Of a stretch of 64,000 nucleotides of DNA, positions 28,701-37,380 are shown in pieces (within the stretch, counting starts at the first letter, position 1; each line of letters begins with the position of its first letter). Both the position numbers and the translations under genes were made by a program. The stretch comes from Bombella saccharophila (GTDB lineage: Bacteria; Pseudomonadota; Alphaproteobacteria; Acetobacterales; Acetobacteraceae). The stretch lies in NCBI RefSeq assembly GCF_026385475.1, contig NZ_JANIDW010000003.1, positions 1-64,000 on the forward strand. The letters are read 5' to 3'. The notes under the pieces are model-generated. The model was not told the DNA's origin. It saw only the letters and a program-made list of their open reading frames with translations, and ran no database searches.

Positions 28701-28736
28701 GGGTTACAACAAATCGTGAAAGCATCTCTCAATTAA
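25716..28736 (+). CDS. Large glycosyltransferase: WY repeats, GT2 and GT4 domains
   Basis: A 1006-residue protein in three parts. Residues 20-280 contain about five copies of a 40-60 residue motif of the form F[DE]xxWYxxxYPxV followed by a GHxHY/F..G stretch (starting near 23, 66, 108, 193 and 237). Residues 360-590 form a GT2 domain: VSVIMVVHDQIDLTLQALASL, LVDSGSRDET, YLNNDV as the DXD-like metal site, and YFEDTDLCVRL. Residues 620-1006 resemble GT4: ILFLGAFHNVQSPNYDSM and FVAPTRFAGGLPFKVQEAAARGVPMV. It probably adds more than one sugar to a surface glycan. Translation is likely coupled to the upstream gene through ATGA. Confidence 0.8.
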   Translation: MTFALSVPDAKTREEHRPLWMGFEREWYELRYPDVAELMVQHGYEDSYLFYEEVGCHRGHSPNRYFDEIWYKQAYPEVRRGLLERRWKSGFAHYCDVGYTHLAPHWLFDEAAYRRRYVTLTDHYLAQRGFYNGYDHYLSYGEQHGFVAGPFCDVRLLRAMAHRYGEWFGPEGLLASWLVLPAHIADAAPASWYFDPAWYVQTYPQVQEAIAAGDYGNALHHYLTNPTPEAFNPSPWFDEAYYRETSPDILPSLGGEGLRNGYEHFVRFGAHEGRSPIEGVDLRRYKQLPLVWFDCDGGVFDSPFARFVAEKNGQATAAGIDEPALVEDQTRQLFRDEAALYLPLLARQKLDFRVRGVPDVSVIMVVHDQIDLTLQALASLRGGYKGAIELILVDSGSRDETTGLEDLVEGAIILRHKVNIGYLLGCNEALAHVTAPAVLYLNNDVRLYPEALHHALRRLYRAETTGAVAARLVRTNMQLQEAGSIIWRDGATYGYRRQDDPNTPEASFTRDVDYGSAAFLLVKTGLLRRLGGYDTRYWPAYFEDTDLCVRLQKIGARIVYEPLAMVEHLEFGSSGQSGSHKLIQRHWKVFAQQHLEFLRHQQPQHIRNALLGRERRRPERQRVLLIEDRIPLRGLGSGYVRSNDIVRALVALDYHVTVFPVMREQLPAFLLYRDFPEEVELAFDQDMSTLPAFLEERAGYYDLLWVGRTHNMARLLPVLNEASRFLTHCGSVMDTEVVAAPRALLQQAVTGLLPDGTPAPTRTAEEQEHALDALLAEELQSAHYCRQIIAVTEHDARLIQRAGYVNVMVLGHSMVPAPTPRPYAERRDILFLGAFHNVQSPNYDSMMWFVEEVLPYLNALPDDVCLHIAGYVHPSVDMTALGQHHRVEILGAVDDLATLFDRYRVFVAPTRFAGGLPFKVQEAAARGVPMVVTEILREEVGWDAGDTLLSAPAEDPRAFASEVERLYNDEALWQRLRQSALKAVQKDTDPEHFRQGLQQIVKASLN

Positions 28737-28767
28737 TTCAACTAAATAATGTAAAGGGATTGTAAAA

Positions 28768-29808
28768 ATGGGAACGAGAATGAGCGCAGGGAAGAAGCGG
28801 ACCGCAGGGAAGGTTACTCAGACCTCTAGCCGTGGTGAAAAACAGACGCAAAAGGTTTTGCTCTGTAGTGGTGGGCGGTATGAGAGCCATGCGAATGCTC
28901 AGGTACGAGCAACCATTATGGATGGGCTGGAGGATTGCTTTGGTAAGGGCAATGTGATCGCCGCTCATGTCATGACGGCAGCCTCGGCTATTAGGACGTT
29001 AAAGCCAGCTTTGGTTTTTGCAATGGGCTCTTACCTACCGGAGAGTACCTATTATGGGGAGATTGCACGGGAGGCGCGGCAGATTGGTGCTGTGACGACC
29101 TTTTGGGCGACAGAGGACCCGTATGAGCAAGACGCACATTATCAAATCGGGTATGATTTTGATGTGATCTTTTCCTGCGACCGTTGGGGGCATAATTTTT
29201 ATCAGCGTGATAGGGTCTTTCACTTGCCTTTAGGGGCGTGTCCTAAGTTGCATTATGTCCCGCTGGAGCGAAATACGGAAAAGACGATTGATGTGCTTTT
29301 CTGCGGTGTGGCGTTTAGCTCACGCAAAGAGGTGGTGCGGAATTTAATGCCCCTGCTGCAACAGCTTAACATCCGTATCATCGGGCCAGGCTGGGGTGAG
29401 ATGGGGATTGGCTTTTCTGATGCGCGGATTGAGAAGCAACAGCTTATCGAACTTTATAGCCGCTCCCGCCTTGTGTTAAATTTAGGGCGGTCTCTACATT
29501 TTGAGAATAAACGCTTTGCTATTGCTCCTTCCACACCGGGGCCGCGGACCTTTGAGGCCGCAGCGGCAGGGGCCTTTCAAGTCTTTCATGAGGAGACTTA
29601 CGAATTACGCCGCTATTATGAGGCAGATGAGATTCCCGTTTTCTCCAACCGGGATGATTTTGAGCAAATTATAAGCCGGTATTTGCGTGATGATGGATTG
29701 CGTTTTGAGATGGCTAAAAAGGCGCAGGAGCGCACAATGAAGGAGCATCTCTACGGCCATCGCATCCGCCAAGCGGTGGAATATCTTAAAGCGGAGAAGC
29801 TGCTTTAA
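28768..29808 (+). CDS. CgeB-like glycosyltransferase
   Basis: A 346-residue protein resembling the CgeB/DUF3880 type of glycosyltransferases and the N-terminal unit of the first enzyme in this operon: both share an aspartate-led LFFAG/LFCGV strand and a PGPR-FE-AAG/LAG donor-site segment. An early DPYEQDAHYQ and IFSCDRWG region corresponds to the acceptor half. The ATG at 28768 is preceded by AAAGGGAT; an ATG five codons later is an alternative. It follows the previous gene by 31 bases and is the last gene of the operon. Confidence 0.75.
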   Translation: MGTRMSAGKKRTAGKVTQTSSRGEKQTQKVLLCSGGRYESHANAQVRATIMDGLEDCFGKGNVIAAHVMTAASAIRTLKPALVFAMGSYLPESTYYGEIAREARQIGAVTTFWATEDPYEQDAHYQIGYDFDVIFSCDRWGHNFYQRDRVFHLPLGACPKLHYVPLERNTEKTIDVLFCGVAFSSRKEVVRNLMPLLQQLNIRIIGPGWGEMGIGFSDARIEKQQLIELYSRSRLVLNLGRSLHFENKRFAIAPSTPGPRTFEAAAAGAFQVFHEETYELRRYYEADEIPVFSNRDDFEQIISRYLRDDGLRFEMAKKAQERTMKEHLYGHRIRQAVEYLKAEKLL

Positions 29809-29837
29809 ACTACTTTGCGTCAAGCGTAATGGCGATG

Positions 29838-29868
29838 GAAAGGGCACCCGTTGAGGGTGCCCTTTTTG
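29838..29868 (+). terminator. Strong intrinsic terminator
   Basis: AAAGGGCACCC and GGGTGCCCTTTTT form a near-perfect 7-bp GC stem flanked by A and T runs with a GTTGA loop. It ends the glycosyltransferase operon and, being symmetrical, can also stop the convergent M16 peptidase gene. Confidence 0.9.
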
Positions 29869-29891
29869 TTATGGGGTTGTTATGGGGCTGC

Positions 29892-32612
29892 TTAGTGCTG
29901 CGGCTTTGTGTGTGGGGCCGGCCCCATGATGATACGCGCCATATCCGCAGGGCGGACCCATTTTGCAAAAGCTTTCTGCACATCTGCGGCACTGAGTTCA
30001 TATACAGCTTTCGCAGCTTGGTCAGGGCTATCAAGTGGGAGGCCGAGGTCAATGAGGGAGAGCCATTGCCCAGCAAGGGAGCTAAAGCTGGCGCGGCTCA
30101 TAGGGAAGCTACGCAGCAAGCTAGCCTTGGCGAGGTCTAGTACATCGGCCGAGACGGGTGTTGTCCGCAAGCTTTCAAGGTCTTTTAGTGCAAGAGCTTG
30201 GGCGGCGGAGACTTTAGCGGGGTCTGCCCCAAAGGTGATGGAGATGGTACTGCGCGTGCGGCTATAATTAAGTTGGCTACCCACACTATAAACATACCCC
30301 GTGCGGACGCGGAGGTCCTGCATTAAGCGGGAGGAGAAGCCATCCCCAAGGATGGTATTGCCAACGGCAAGAGCGTGACGGTCTGGGTTGGTGATAGTCA
30401 GGCCCAATGTTTCAGTCAATGTAACATGGTCTTGGGAGCGACCCGGGTCCGCTACCACGGCTTGGCTTGCCCGGCTGAGGGGAACAGCTGGGAGGTCTAG
30501 TCTAGGGGTGGGGCCTTCGGCCTTCCATCCCCCAAAAGCGGCCATGATTTTTTGGCGTGCTTCCTCTGGGGTGATGTCGCCAATAATGACGATGGTTGTA
30601 AGGTCTGGCCGGTAGGCTTGTTTATAGTAGGTTTTGACATCTTCAAGGCTAAGAGCGCGGATGCTCTCTGGTGTTGCTTCGCGGAGTGTGGGGTCCGTGG
30701 CGGGGACGAGGGCCTTACGCACCGCACGGCCAAAATGATAGGCCGGGGATTGGAGTGTCCCTTTCTGGCTACGGGCTTCTTGCTCCCGTGTGATACGGAA
30801 GGCTTCCTCTGGGAAGGCAGGGTGAAGCTCATGTTCCGCAAGGAGGGACAGCCCTGCTGGGAAGGATTCCGTCAATGTGCTGAGGGTGAAGCTGCTCCCG
30901 GCATTTTCTTCAGCCGAGATGTCGTCCAACGCACGGGCAAGGGCCAAGCGGTCATGCTGTGTGCTGCCATAAAGGAAGAGTTGATCGGTCAGAGAGGCAA
31001 CGCCATCCTTCCCCTGCGGCTGTTGTAAGGAGGGTGTCTGGCGGATTGTGCCGTAAAGTTCAATGGTGTGGCTAACATGCTCAGGCTGAACAATCAGCCG
31101 CAGCCCGTTTGGTAGGATTGTCGCATAAGGTTGGGGTGAGGCTGGAGGGAGGCTCAGCCGTGCGAGGGCTTGCTCGGCCCAATCAGGGAGGGTGACATGC
31201 TCTTTGGGAGGATTAGTGAAGGATTCTGCCCCGCCAAAGCCTTTATCGGCCAAGGGCTTGCCGGAATTGCTCGGGGTGAGTGTGGCACTAATAGCATGGT
31301 CAGGCTTTAGCCATTCCTGCGCGAGGGCATCAATCTCGGCCTTTGTAACGGTTTGGAAGGCGCGGATCATATCGCGTGGGTTGTGTAGATGTTGGATGGC
31401 AACAGCTTGTGACCAGCTTTCAGCCTGCCCGCTAATGCTGTTGGCATTAAACTCCAATGCGGCAATTTCGCGTCGCCGGGCAGCCTCGATGAGGTCTGCG
31501 GGGAGGCCCGTTGTGCGGTAATGCTCCATAATGGCGGCCATTTGGGCCCGGAGGGGGGCTGGGTCACCCCCTTGGGGGAAGGCGGCATAGACGGTGGCAA
31601 TGCCGCCTTGGGCGTCTGGGTCGTATAAAAAGCCAGTCTCTAACGCTTTGCCTTGGGGAACGAGGGCAAAAAGGTCGCCTCGCTGGCTGGAGAGTACATC
31701 AGCCAGCAAGGTAGCAGCAGCAAAGCGCGGGTCACGCTGGCCGGGCATTTGCCAGGCGCGTGTGACTAACCCCACAGGGAGGTCGGTCGGCAAGGCAAGC
31801 TCATGCGGGGTGACGGGCTTGGGGGTAAATTGTGGGCGCGCAGGCAGAGGGCGCGCGGCCAAAGCCCCAAAGGCCTTCTCAACAAGGGCTAAGGTGTGGG
31901 TTGGTTCAACATCCCCCGTGATGATGAGGACGGCATTATTGGGAGCATACCAATTTTTATAAAATTGCCGTAATTGCTCAACCGTTGTGGCATCGAAGGA
32001 GGGACGGCTGCCAAGGGCATCAGCCTCATAAGGTGTGCCTTTATAGAGCAAGCCGCGCACTTGCGACATATAGCGATAAATGGGGCTGGAAAGGTCGCGT
32101 GAGACTTCTTGCTCAATCGCGCCGCGCTCATGGGCCCATTCATCTTTGCTGAGGGTGAGGCCTTCCATCCGCCCTGCCTCAATGCGGAGGAGAATGTCTA
32201 AATCACTTGCAGGGGCTGTGAAGTAATATTGGGTGACATCCGAGGTTGTATCGGCATTATCATTATTGCCTAGCCGTGCGCTGAGGGTAGCAAGCTGGTC
32301 CCGGCTTAAGGTTTGGGAGCCATTGAACATCATATGCTCTAGCGCATGGGCCGTACCGGGGAAGCCAGCCGGCGCATTGACCGAGCCGACCTCATAATTC
32401 ATCATGGTTTGCACGACAGGGGCGAGGTGGTTCTGGATGATGATAACCCGCAAGCCATTTTTGAGAGTCGCGCGGGTGACCCCGGCTTCATCCTGCTGTG
32501 TGGTCTGCGGTGCGGTGGGGGCCGGTTGCGCAAAGGCCGCATAAGCTGGGAGGCCGCCTGCTAGGAGAGAGGCTGCTAATAAAGCAGAGCGGAAGAGTGT
32601 AGGCCGGGGCAT
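29892..32612 (-). CDS. M16 family zinc metallopeptidase
   Basis: Periplasmic two-lobed insulinase-type peptidase, 906 residues. A signal peptide with hydrophobic run [19 protein letters not shown] starts after about 8 residues. The inverted zinc motif HALEH lies in [11 protein letters not shown], and the third ligand is in AIEQEVSRD. Two homologous halves are present, the second lacking a zinc motif, which is normal for fused M16 proteins. The start at 32612 has AAAGGA upstream; a longer form would overlap the divergent gene. Substrate unknown. Confidence 0.92.
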   Translation of the reverse strand: MPRPTLFRSALLAASLLAGGLPAYAAFAQPAPTAPQTTQQDEAGVTRATLKNGLRVIIIQNHLAPVVQTMMNYEVGSVNAPAGFPGTAHALEHMMFNGSQTLSRDQLATLSARLGNNDNADTTSDVTQYYFTAPASDLDILLRIEAGRMEGLTLSKDEWAHERGAIEQEVSRDLSSPIYRYMSQVRGLLYKGTPYEADALGSRPSFDATTVEQLRQFYKNWYAPNNAVLIITGDVEPTHTLALVEKAFGALAARPLPARPQFTPKPVTPHELALPTDLPVGLVTRAWQMPGQRDPRFAAATLLADVLSSQRGDLFALVPQGKALETGFLYDPDAQGGIATVYAAFPQGGDPAPLRAQMAAIMEHYRTTGLPADLIEAARRREIAALEFNANSISGQAESWSQAVAIQHLHNPRDMIRAFQTVTKAEIDALAQEWLKPDHAISATLTPSNSGKPLADKGFGGAESFTNPPKEHVTLPDWAEQALARLSLPPASPQPYATILPNGLRLIVQPEHVSHTIELYGTIRQTPSLQQPQGKDGVASLTDQLFLYGSTQHDRLALARALDDISAEENAGSSFTLSTLTESFPAGLSLLAEHELHPAFPEEAFRITREQEARSQKGTLQSPAYHFGRAVRKALVPATDPTLREATPESIRALSLEDVKTYYKQAYRPDLTTIVIIGDITPEEARQKIMAAFGGWKAEGPTPRLDLPAVPLSRASQAVVADPGRSQDHVTLTETLGLTITNPDRHALAVGNTILGDGFSSRLMQDLRVRTGYVYSVGSQLNYSRTRSTISITFGADPAKVSAAQALALKDLESLRTTPVSADVLDLAKASLLRSFPMSRASFSSLAGQWLSLIDLGLPLDSPDQAAKAVYELSAADVQKAFAKWVRPADMARIIMGPAPHTKPQH

Positions 32613-32733
32613 GAGGTATATATCCTTTGATGGCAAGGAGAGGCGGCTTATCGTTAAGAGGAGGGGTTTATTATCCTCCATCTCTATAAGGGATTATGCT
32701 AGGCAATGCTGGCATGGAATGGAAGAGGGCGGA

Positions 32734-33264
32734 ATGAAAGCAGATTTTTTAAAAGCGATTGATGATTTTATTTTGGATAGGCTGTTTCAACCTCTGGTGG
32801 ACCGTCTGCCAGAGGAAACATCCGCTTGGAATATCGGCATCAGTTTTGAGCTTGGGTCTGTTCTTTTACAGGTTGTTTGCCTTTTAGCCCCGTTACTCCT
32901 CTACGGGGCAACGCTGGGTGAAAGTGTGGAAGCTATTTTGGTGCTGCTTTGTAGCATCATGTTGTTTATTGGCTTCCAGCGGTTTCAGACCTTAGTAAGG
33001 CCGAATATGATGAACCCTCTACGGCCGATGATGTATAGCTTGCGTGTGGTGTGTCTTGGGTTTTTGCTCTACGAGACCATCTCGCTATTTGTGGGGGCAG
33101 CCAAGCCACAAATGTGGTTATGGGACCGCTTGGGCTTATTATCGCAGCTGACTTTCGTTGTGGGGCTGTATTTTATGGCATGCCAAATGCCCCCGCCCGG
33201 TGCGCGTCAGGCGCGTAAACGCCGTACAGTGATAAAGGGAGTTGTGTCTGATGGGGTGCAGTAA
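32734..33264 (+). CDS. Hypothetical inner-membrane protein
   Basis: About 176 residues with an amphipathic N-terminus and four hydrophobic stretches (LGSVLLQVVCLLAPLLLYG, ILVLLCSIMLFIGF, VVCLGFLLYETISLFVG and LTFVVGLYFMACQ), ending in a basic tail. I do not recognise a family. I chose the ATG at 32734 because AGAGGGCGG precedes it; the frame is open back to 32611, but that would overlap the divergent M16 gene. The next gene starts within its last codons, so the two are coupled. Confidence 0.6.
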   Translation: MKADFLKAIDDFILDRLFQPLVDRLPEETSAWNIGISFELGSVLLQVVCLLAPLLLYGATLGESVEAILVLLCSIMLFIGFQRFQTLVRPNMMNPLRPMMYSLRVVCLGFLLYETISLFVGAAKPQMWLWDRLGLLSQLTFVVGLYFMACQMPPPGARQARKRRTVIKGVVSDGVQ

Positions 33265-33733
33265 CATGCTGAAACAGCAAAGTCGTTTATGGTTATGTGG
33301 GGCTGCGGCTTTTATGTGTGTAAGTTCTATGGCCATGGCAAAGCCTGTCCATAAGGGGGAGAATCATTTGCTCATCCCCCTCCCAGCGGATGAAACAGTC
33401 GGGCGGCAGGATGTGACCTATAATTGTGTCGTGGATGATAAGAAGGCCGGAGATGATGTCCGCTCTTTACGGACCTCCCTGCCAGCAAAGCCATTTACGG
33501 TCACATATTATAGTGCGGATATTATGGCCCTTGCCATATTGCCTGTGGATGGACGGGTGATGGTGTTTGCCAATGTTGTCGCTGGTGATGGTACGAAATA
33601 TGTCGCAGACCGCTATAGCTGGTGGTCCAAAGGCGATGAGGTCACGTTCGCTCGGGAGGATAAAGAGGGTACGGCTTTTACCTGCCATGTTATGCCTTCT
33701 GGTAAAAGCGATAAGCCAACATCAAGCCATTAA
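33251..33733 (+). CDS. MliC-like lysozyme inhibitor
   Basis: A secreted protein of 160 residues. A signal peptide ends near SSMAMA. The body YNCVVDDKK ... FANVVAGDGTKYVADRYSWWSKGDEVTF ... FTCHV follows the MliC pattern: a disulfide between early and late cysteines and the loop that plugs the lysozyme active site before the WW-KGDE segment. There is no lipobox at the cleavage site, so it is probably soluble. The ATG at 33251 has AAGGGAG about ten bases upstream and overlaps the preceding gene by 14 bases. Confidence 0.75.
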   Translation: MGCSNMLKQQSRLWLCGAAAFMCVSSMAMAKPVHKGENHLLIPLPADETVGRQDVTYNCVVDDKKAGDDVRSLRTSLPAKPFTVTYYSADIMALAILPVDGRVMVFANVVAGDGTKYVADRYSWWSKGDEVTFAREDKEGTAFTCHVMPSGKSDKPTSSH

Positions 33734-33754
33734 GGCTATTATAGGATGGGTCCA

Positions 33755-33798
33755 TTAAAAAAGGCTCTTTCCCATTAAAGGAAAGAGCCTTTTTGTTG
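33755..33798. terminator. Bidirectional terminator
   Basis: AAAAAAGGCTCTTTCC and GGAAAGAGCCTTTTT form a perfect 10-bp stem between flanking A and T runs, loop CATTAAA. It lies between the convergent MliC-like gene and metE and can stop both. Confidence 0.9.
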
Positions 33799-33842
33799 TG
33801 GGGGAGGGCTGATGACACCCCTCCCTCAGCTTACTGCCTGCG

Positions 33843-36173
33843 TTAACCGCGCAGGATCTCGGCAGCTTTGACCATGTTAGCAATGGCCGGGCGGACCTCT
33901 GCCCAATTACGGGTCTTGAGGCCGCAATCAGGGTTCACCCAAAGTTGACGGCGGGAGACCTTCTTCTCCGCAGCACGGAGTAGCTCGACCATTTCCTCTA
34001 CAGAGGGGACGCGGGGGGAGTGAATATCATACACACCCGGCCCAATCTCAGAGGGGTATTTATGATGAGTAAAGGCCTCTAGCAGCTCCATTTTGGACCG
34101 TGCTGTCTCGATGGAGATAACGTCAGTATCCATAGCGGCGATGGCTTCGATAATGTCGTTAAACTCGGAGTAGCACATATGGGTGTGAATCTGCGTCTTA
34201 TCCTGCACACCGCTGGCAGTGATGCGGAAGCTCTCCACAGCCCAATCCAGATAATGTTGCCAGTCTTTACGGCGGAGGGGGAGGCCTTCGCGCAGGGCGG
34301 CTTCGTCAATCTGGATGACGCCACAACCGGCTTTTTCTAGGTCTTGCACTTCATCACGGATGGCAAAGGCAATCTGACGGCATGTCTCAGAGCGTGGTTG
34401 GTCATCACGCACAAAGGACCAGTTGAGGATGGTGACAGGGCCTGTCAACATGCCCTTGACCGGCTTTTTGGAGCAAGATTGGGCATATTGCCACCAATCC
34501 AGCGTCATTGCGGCGGGGCGGGATACATCACCAAAGATGATGGGCGGGCGCACATAGCGGGAGCCGTAAGATTGTACCCATGCATGTTTGGTAAAGACAA
34601 AGCCGGAGAGCTTCTCACCAAAATATTGCACCATGTCGTTGCGCTCAAACTCACCATGAACGAGCACATCCAACCCAACCTCTTCCTGCCATTTGATGGC
34701 GGATTCTGTTTCCTTCTTGAGGAAGGCTACATAATCTTGTGTAGAGAGTTCCTTCTTCGCATGGCGGGCACGGGCTTGGCGTACCTCTTTGGTCTGCGGG
34801 AAGGAGCCGATGGTCGTTGTGGGGAAGAGCGGCAGCTTGAGGGCACCTTCCTGCGCTTTTTGGCGTGTAGGGAAGGGGGATTGACGCTGGGTTAGCTTTG
34901 CATCTTTTTGAGCAGCACGTTTTTTGACTTCCTGATTATGGATGCGTATGGAGGTCTTACGGCTCTGCACGGCAGCATCGGAGGCATCTAAGATGGCTTT
35001 TACGCTCTCATGCCCCTGATTAAGGGCTTTGGCAATCGTAGCCAGCTCGGCAATTTTCTGCACAGCAAAGGCGAGCCAGTTTTTAACCTCTGCATCCAGC
35101 TGTGTTTCACGCTCTAGGTCGATGGGTGTATGGAGCAAGGAGCAAGACGGTGCAACGATGATGTCCCGCTTCTCCGCAATCGGGGCAATTTGTGCGATAA
35201 TTTTGGAGAGGTCTGCCTTCCAGATGTTACGGCCATCAATCACACCGAGGGAGAGCAGCAAGTCCGGCCGTGCTTTTGCGACAACGTCATTAAGCTGCTG
35301 TGGAGCGCGGACGAGGTCGATATGCAAGCCTTGGACAGGCAGGGAGAGGGCAGTCTCTAGGTTATCGCCTAACCCACCGAAATAGGTTGTGAGGAAGAGC
35401 TTGATGCTGGGTACTGCTTTATTCAGGCTCTGATAAGCATGAGCAAAGGCTTTACGGGCGGCATCATCAAGGTCCAGCACTAAAGTTGGCTCATCAATCT
35501 GGACCCATTCTGCCCCGGCTTGGTGCAATGCTTGGAGGACCTCATGATAAACAGGCAGCAAAGCTGGGAGTAAGTCTAGCTTATTAAAGGCAGCCCCATG
35601 CGCTTTACCGAGGAGCAAGAAGCTAACGGGGCCAAGCAGAACAGGGCGTGTCTCAATCCCTTGGGCCTTGGCCTCTTTATAATCATCAATAATTTTGGTG
35701 GAGGAGAGGCGGAAGCTTTGCCCCGCTTTAAACTCTGGCACCAGAAAATGATAATTAGTGTCGAACCATTTTGTCATTTCCGCCGCAGGAACATCGGTTG
35801 CGTGTTGATGCTGGCAGGAACAATCATGGGATTGGTCATGAGCGGGATGCTCGCCAGAGACCTGACGGCCACGGGCCATAGCAAAATAGGTGGTGAGGTC
35901 CACCTTGCCGCCTTTATGGCCGTAAATCTCCGGTACAGCTCCAACAAGTGCGCTGGTATCTAACACATGGTCATAAAGGGAGAAGTCGTTAGAGGGGATA
36001 ATATCCGCTCCTTGCTCCTTCTGGCGGGTCCAATTTTCTTTACGGAGGGCTGCGGCGGTTTCGAGCAGTTCAGCCTCGCTGCTGTTACCAGCCCAGAAGC
36101 TCTCAAGGGCTTTTTTTAGCTCACGGCGACCACCGATACGGGGAAAGCCCAATGTGGCGACACGTACGGTCAT
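33843..36173 (-). CDS. metE: Cobalamin-independent methionine synthase
   Basis: Transfers a methyl group from 5-methyltetrahydrofolate polyglutamate to homocysteine. The 776-residue protein has the usual two barrel domains; FPRIGGRRELKKALESFW opens the N-terminal one, and the C-terminal zinc site appears in HTHMCYSEFND and NPDCGLKTR. I start at 36173 because AGGAGG precedes it; an in-frame upstream ATG is unlikely. It diverges from sahR-metF, whose shared region holds a palindrome at 36349-36374, so SAH-responsive control is likely. Confidence 0.96.
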   Translation of the reverse strand: MTVRVATLGFPRIGGRRELKKALESFWAGNSSEAELLETAAALRKENWTRQKEQGADIIPSNDFSLYDHVLDTSALVGAVPEIYGHKGGKVDLTTYFAMARGRQVSGEHPAHDQSHDCSCQHQHATDVPAAEMTKWFDTNYHFLVPEFKAGQSFRLSSTKIIDDYKEAKAQGIETRPVLLGPVSFLLLGKAHGAAFNKLDLLPALLPVYHEVLQALHQAGAEWVQIDEPTLVLDLDDAARKAFAHAYQSLNKAVPSIKLFLTTYFGGLGDNLETALSLPVQGLHIDLVRAPQQLNDVVAKARPDLLLSLGVIDGRNIWKADLSKIIAQIAPIAEKRDIIVAPSCSLLHTPIDLERETQLDAEVKNWLAFAVQKIAELATIAKALNQGHESVKAILDASDAAVQSRKTSIRIHNQEVKKRAAQKDAKLTQRQSPFPTRQKAQEGALKLPLFPTTTIGSFPQTKEVRQARARHAKKELSTQDYVAFLKKETESAIKWQEEVGLDVLVHGEFERNDMVQYFGEKLSGFVFTKHAWVQSYGSRYVRPPIIFGDVSRPAAMTLDWWQYAQSCSKKPVKGMLTGPVTILNWSFVRDDQPRSETCRQIAFAIRDEVQDLEKAGCGVIQIDEAALREGLPLRRKDWQHYLDWAVESFRITASGVQDKTQIHTHMCYSEFNDIIEAIAAMDTDVISIETARSKMELLEAFTHHKYPSEIGPGVYDIHSPRVPSVEEMVELLRAAEKKVSRRQLWVNPDCGLKTRNWAEVRPAIANMVKAAEILRG

Positions 36174-36348
36174 GACATACCTCCTGGCGTTTTGGTGGAG
36201 GGAAGCCCCCACCAGTAAGAATGAGACTGCTCGTGTAAGACAGCCATGGAAGATTACGTCCAACCGCTTTTTTGCTTTCAACGCGGCGGGTGATCTCTCT
36301 TCGGCCATTAGAAGTGGCAGGGCTTTTTTAATGTGTCAATATGTATTG

Positions 36349-36374
36349 CATATATAATGAAATCGTTATATATG
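36349..36374. promoter_or_regulatory. Perfect palindrome, probable SahR operator
   Basis: CATATATAA (36349-36357) and TTATATATG (36366-36374) form a perfect inverted repeat with an 8-base spacer. A second overlapping ATATG/CATAT pair lies at 36339-36353. The site ends seven bases before the regulator start codon, in the region shared with divergent metE. By position and symmetry it is the likely operator of the adjacent ArsR-type regulator. Confidence 0.65.
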
Positions 36375-36381
36375 CTCTCAC

Positions 36382-37350
36382 ATGGATCGTGCTCTTATCA
36401 TCTTTCAGGCTCTTGCAGAGCCAACACGTTTGCGAATCTTACGTTTATTGCGTGAGATGGAGTTGTCTGTCGGTGAGCTGGCTCAAGTTTTGGGCCAGAG
36501 CCAGCCGCGTGTCTCTCGCCATGTTAAAGTACTGGCGGAGGCGGAGTTGGTGGAACGCCGCAAGGAGGGGAGCTGGGTTTTTCTCGCCTTAGGAGATGAG
36601 AATGACCTAGAGCCCATCTTTGCCGCGTTGGACCATTGGCGGCGTTATCATGAGGAAGAAGATGACGAGATAGGCCGGGCTGACCGTCAACGTCTCCAAG
36701 CTGTGCGGAATGTCCGTATGGGTGAGGCAGAAGATTGGTTTGAGGTCCATGCCGCGGAATGGGATGCGATTCGCTCCCTTCATGTCTCGGAAGATTCGGT
36801 CGAGTCGGCCATTATGGAGCTTGTCGGACCGGGGCCATTGGGGCGCGTGGTGGATATTGGGACAGGTACGGGGCGCATGTTGGAGCTTCTCGCCCCACGT
36901 TGTGAGAGTGCCATTGGGTTTGACCGTAGCCCTTCTATGCTCCGGCTAGCGCGTGTGAAATTGGAAGATGATCGCACGGCTGATGGTGAGGAGATTAAGT
37001 TACGGCAGGGGAATTTTTATGCTCTGCCGTTAGCCGCAGGCTCGGCTGACCTGACGATTTTGCATCAGGCCTTGCGTTATGCACAGCATCCGGCGGCTGT
37101 GATTGCCGAATCGGCGCGGATTTTAAGCCCTGGTGGGCGTTTGCTGGTGGTGGATTTCGCCCTGCATGACCGTGAGGAGCTCCGTACGCGGGATGCGCAT
37201 ATGTATCTCGGTTTTAGTGATGAGCGCATGCAGCAATGGTTTAAAGCGGCTGGGTTGGAGTTAGACCCGCCCCTCTCTTTGGATGGTGAGTTGACGGTTA
37301 AGCTTTGGATGGGCCGCCTGCCGTTACATCAGGATTCGAAAACGCGATAA
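36382..37350 (+). CDS. sahR: ArsR-family regulator with methyltransferase domain (SahR-like)
   Basis: Residues 1-95 form an ArsR winged helix (LAEPTRLRILRLLREMELSVGELAQVLGQSQPRVSRHVKVL). Residues about 110-315 form a class I SAM-binding methyltransferase fold with motif I VVDIGTGTGRMLELL and a later ARILSPGGRLLVVDF. This architecture belongs to SahR, which senses S-adenosylhomocysteine and represses methionine-cycle genes in proteobacteria. The neighbours fit: metE divergent and metF directly downstream on the same strand. The operator-like palindrome sits just before the start. The symbol is by architecture and context. Confidence 0.82.
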   Translation: MDRALIIFQALAEPTRLRILRLLREMELSVGELAQVLGQSQPRVSRHVKVLAEAELVERRKEGSWVFLALGDENDLEPIFAALDHWRRYHEEEDDEIGRADRQRLQAVRNVRMGEAEDWFEVHAAEWDAIRSLHVSEDSVESAIMELVGPGPLGRVVDIGTGTGRMLELLAPRCESAIGFDRSPSMLRLARVKLEDDRTADGEEIKLRQGNFYALPLAAGSADLTILHQALRYAQHPAAVIAESARILSPGGRLLVVDFALHDREELRTRDAHMYLGFSDERMQQWFKAAGLELDPPLSLDGELTVKLWMGRLPLHQDSKTR

Positions 37351-37380
37351 CTTACATTTATTTTAGAAGGAACGGACATC

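Noticed and set aside
36174-36348. SAM or cobalamin riboswitch before metE
   Set aside because: I found no conserved riboswitch core, and the adjacent SahR-type regulator with a palindrome explains control better.
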